From NCBI GenBank assembly GCA_050944015.1, contig JBMNQG010000019.1, positions 1 to 29,684 on the forward strand: a stretch of 29,684 nt of DNA, written 5' to 3'. Origin of the DNA: DUOX01 sp050944015 (lineage in GTDB: Bacteria; Bacillota; Clostridia; Oscillospirales; Oscillospiraceae). Positions 27,597-29,684 of the stretch are shown in pieces (position 1 is the stretch's first letter; every line of letters starts with the position of its first letter). The translations under genes and the position numbers were made by a program. Below the pieces are notes generated by a model. It was not told the DNA's origin. It saw only the letters and a list, made by a program, of their open reading frames with translations, and did no database searches.

Positions 27597-29684
27597 ATGT
27601 ACAGACTTATAAAACCCGGCAGAATGGTGGCCTGCGCCCTCCTGCTGGTTGTGCTGGTAATAATATATGTAGCCGCCTTGTACAAGCTCCAGATTGTGGA
27701 GGGCGCGGCCTACTACGAGAGGTCCAGAAACAACATTGTCACAACCCAGGTGGTGCCCGCCGCCCGTGGAAACATCCTGGACCGCTACGGCAGGCTTCTG
27801 GTGTCCAACAGAACCTGCAATAATGTGGTGGTGGACACAAAAGAGCTGTTCGAGCAGGAAGACCCCAACGCCATCATCCTCCAGATGGTGGATCTGGTGG
27901 AGTCCTTCGGCGACAGGCATATAGACGAGCTCCCCATCACCACGGAGCCGCCCTTTGAATATGTGGACAACATGACTGCTATCCAGCGCACCTGCCTGAA
28001 CGCCTATCTGGCGGACAAGGGCATGACGGAGGACACCACGGCGGTGGAGCTGATGGCGTATTTCCGGGAGCGCTACGATATAGACGACAGCTATGATGCC
28101 CGGCAGATGCGCATCATCGCCGGAGTTCGCTATGAGCTGAACCTGCGCTACATCATTCCCACGTCGGACTACATCTTTGCCGAGGACGTAAGCATGGACC
28201 TGGTCACCACCCTCCTGGAGCAGGACATCCCCGGCTTTGAAGTGCAGGTTTCCTACGTCAGGGAATACAACACCTCCTACGCCTCCCACATCCTGGGCTA
28301 TATAGGCATGATGGACAGCGAGGAATACGCCAGGTATTCCAAACTGGGCTACAAGCTCAACGCCCAGGTGGGCAAGGCGGGCGTGGAAAAGGTGCTTGAG
28401 GAATACCTGCACGGCATGGACGGCATGGCCAAAATAACCTCCACCGCCAGCGGCACCGTAACCAGCACCGTGTACACCGAAGAGCCGGAGCCGGGAAACC
28501 ATGTGTACCTTACCATAGACATAGGGCTGCAGGAGGCCGCCGAGCAGGCCCTTTCCTCTTACATCACCCAGGCCAACGAAGCCATAAGGCAGGAATATAT
28601 GGAACAGGGCAGCTTCGACCTGGAGGAAATGGAAAACAACCTGATAACCGGCGGCTCCGTGGTTGCCATTGATGTAAACAGCGGTGAACCCCTCTGCATA
28701 GCCAGCTACCCCGGTTACAACATCTCCACTTTTCTGGAGGACTATGAGTCCCTGGTGAAGGACGAGACCAAGCCCCTCTTCAACCGGGCGCTTCAGGGCA
28801 TTTACGCCCCCGGCTCCACCTTTAAGATGGTCACCTCCATCGCGGCCTTGAACGAGGGAATCGTTACCCCCGAGACCACAATCTACGACGAGGGCAAATT
28901 CACCAAGTACGAATACGCAGGTTACGCTCCCACCTGCTGGATATGGGGCAAGGGAAGCCACGGGGACGTAAATGTCACCGGCGCGCTGGAAGTCTCCTGC
29001 AACTACTTTTTCTATACCGTGGGAGACTACCTGGGAATAGACCGGCTTTCGGAATACGCCTTCAGGTTCGGCCTCGGCGTTCACACCGGTATTGAACTGC
29101 CTGAGGCTGTGGGCGTAATGTCCACACAGGAATATAAAAAGGAAGTGGAGGGCGTGGACTGGTACGCCGGCGACACCCTCCAGGCCGCCATCGGGCAGTC
29201 GTACAACCAGTTTACCCCCCTGCAGATGGCCAATTATGTGGCCACCGTAGCCAACGGCGGCACCCGGTATTCCGCATCGATACTGAAATCCGTCCGCAGC
29301 TACGACTACTCGGAAAAGCTCTACGAGCGCAGGCCCGAGATATTGGATACCATCTACACCAATGAAGAGTATTACGAGGCCGTCTGGGCCGGCATGGAGG
29401 CCGTGGCCAACTCCAACATAGGTACGGCCTACGCCATATTCGGGAACTATCCCGTCAAAATCGCCGCAAAAACCGGTACCGCTCAGATGGGCGAAAAGGT
29501 AAAAAACAACGCCGTTTTCGTCTGCTACGCCCCTGCGGAAAATCCGGAGATTGCAATATCCGTGGTAGTGGAAAAGGGCGGCTCCGGTTCCGCAATTGCG
29601 ACCATAGCCAGGGACATACTGGACTATTATTTCAGCTTCAAGGCCAGCGCCCACTACCTGGAGACGGAGCTTTCCCTCCTCAGG
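27597..29684 (+). CDS. mrdA: Penicillin-binding protein 2, partial (cut by window end)
   Basis: This frame stays open for 696 codons up to the last base of the window, so the C terminus is missing. It encodes a class B PBP, the DD-transpeptidase of side-wall elongation. It has an N-terminal anchor (about residues 11-30), the pedestal domain with RGNILDRYGRLL, and the transpeptidase domain. The active-site motifs are STFK with Ser407 and Lys410, SCN with Ser467, and KTG at 625-627 (AAKTGTAQ). Some ten to a few tens of residues are likely to be missing. A GAAAGGA ribosome site precedes the ATG. It is the last visible gene of the operon after mreC-mreD. Confidence 0.95.
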   Translation, partial: MYRLIKPGRMVACALLLVVLVIIYVAALYKLQIVEGAAYYERSRNNIVTTQVVPAARGNILDRYGRLLVSNRTCNNVVVDTKELFEQEDPNAIILQMVDLVESFGDRHIDELPITTEPPFEYVDNMTAIQRTCLNAYLADKGMTEDTTAVELMAYFRERYDIDDSYDARQMRIIAGVRYELNLRYIIPTSDYIFAEDVSMDLVTTLLEQDIPGFEVQVSYVREYNTSYASHILGYIGMMDSEEYARYSKLGYKLNAQVGKAGVEKVLEEYLHGMDGMAKITSTASGTVTSTVYTEEPEPGNHVYLTIDIGLQEAAEQALSSYITQANEAIRQEYMEQGSFDLEEMENNLITGGSVVAIDVNSGEPLCIASYPGYNISTFLEDYESLVKDETKPLFNRALQGIYAPGSTFKMVTSIAALNEGIVTPETTIYDEGKFTKYEYAGYAPTCWIWGKGSHGDVNVTGALEVSCNYFFYTVGDYLGIDRLSEYAFRFGLGVHTGIELPEAVGVMSTQEYKKEVEGVDWYAGDTLQAAIGQSYNQFTPLQMANYVATVANGGTRYSASILKSVRSYDYSEKLYERRPEILDTIYTNEEYYEAVWAGMEAVANSNIGTAYAIFGNYPVKIAAKTGTAQMGEKVKNNAVFVCYAPAENPEIAISVVVEKGGSGSAIATIARDILDYYFSFKASAHYLETELSLLR

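Noticed and set aside
26928..29654. A 908-codon open frame on the minus strand opposite mreC, mreD and mrdA
   Set aside because: Its product is a low-complexity His/Gly/Val-rich sequence with no recognisable domain, caused by the codon bias of the real plus-strand genes, whose motifs (STFK, SCN, KTG) are clear.

Overview
The window looks like a chromosomal segment from a spore-forming, anaerobic member of the Clostridia (Firmicutes), probably a fairly GC-rich Oscillospiraceae-type lineage. The evidence is a SpoVT sporulation regulator, long-form HPF, a DnaD/DnaI helicase-loading pair, ZapA, a U32 peptidase, sigma-54, indolepyruvate:ferredoxin oxidoreductase, AGGAGG-type ribosome binding sites and classic TTGACA/TATAAT promoters. 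The family-level placement is inference. No phage, transposon, CRISPR or plasmid genes were seen; the region reads as ordinary chromosome with some accessory gene groups.

Layout. (1) 1-5893: the tail of an upstream gene and its terminator, then iorAB (arylpyruvate oxidation to aryl-acetyl-CoA), an HSL-type alpha/beta hydrolase overlapping a condensation/acyltransferase-like enzyme, a zinc-ribbon membrane protein with its own promoter, and a small Smr-like protein. (2) 5917-6548: a five-gene tRNA operon (Gly, Arg, His, Gln, Lys) with a good promoter and a strong terminator. (3) 6585-8603: an XRE regulator fused to a membrane domain, a divergent cupin gene and a Cu/Zn superoxide dismutase gene. 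(4) 8661-11794: dnaD, dnaI and a DUF2804 protein. (5) 11851-14990: a two-gene unit encoding a SARP/BTAD-type regulator with a degenerate GGDEF-like tail, and a membrane protein that joins a kinase-derived cytoplasmic domain to an extracellular C-type-lectin-like domain. (6) 15006-17346, minus strand: three tandem NTF2/SnoaL-like paralogues behind a promoter whose 19-bp spacer carries a dyad typical of MerR-family control. (7) 17432-20339: rpoN, spoVT with a sigma-G-like promoter, and hpf. (8) 20387-23045, minus strand: a leucine-rich-repeat lipoprotein translationally coupled to thpR. (9) 23163-29684: zapA, a U32 peptidase, maf, mreC, mreD and mrdA (PBP2, cut by the window end), a cell-division and cell-shape operon lacking mreB.

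The best candidates for something undescribed are the regulator plus pseudokinase-lectin pair (11917-14938), which looks like a surface-sensing system with apparently non-catalytic signalling domains, and the MerR-like promoter driving three divergent NTF2-like paralogues (15006-17346), which looks like a small-molecule-inducible catabolic or detoxification unit. Both are inferences from domain recognition by eye; no database search was possible.
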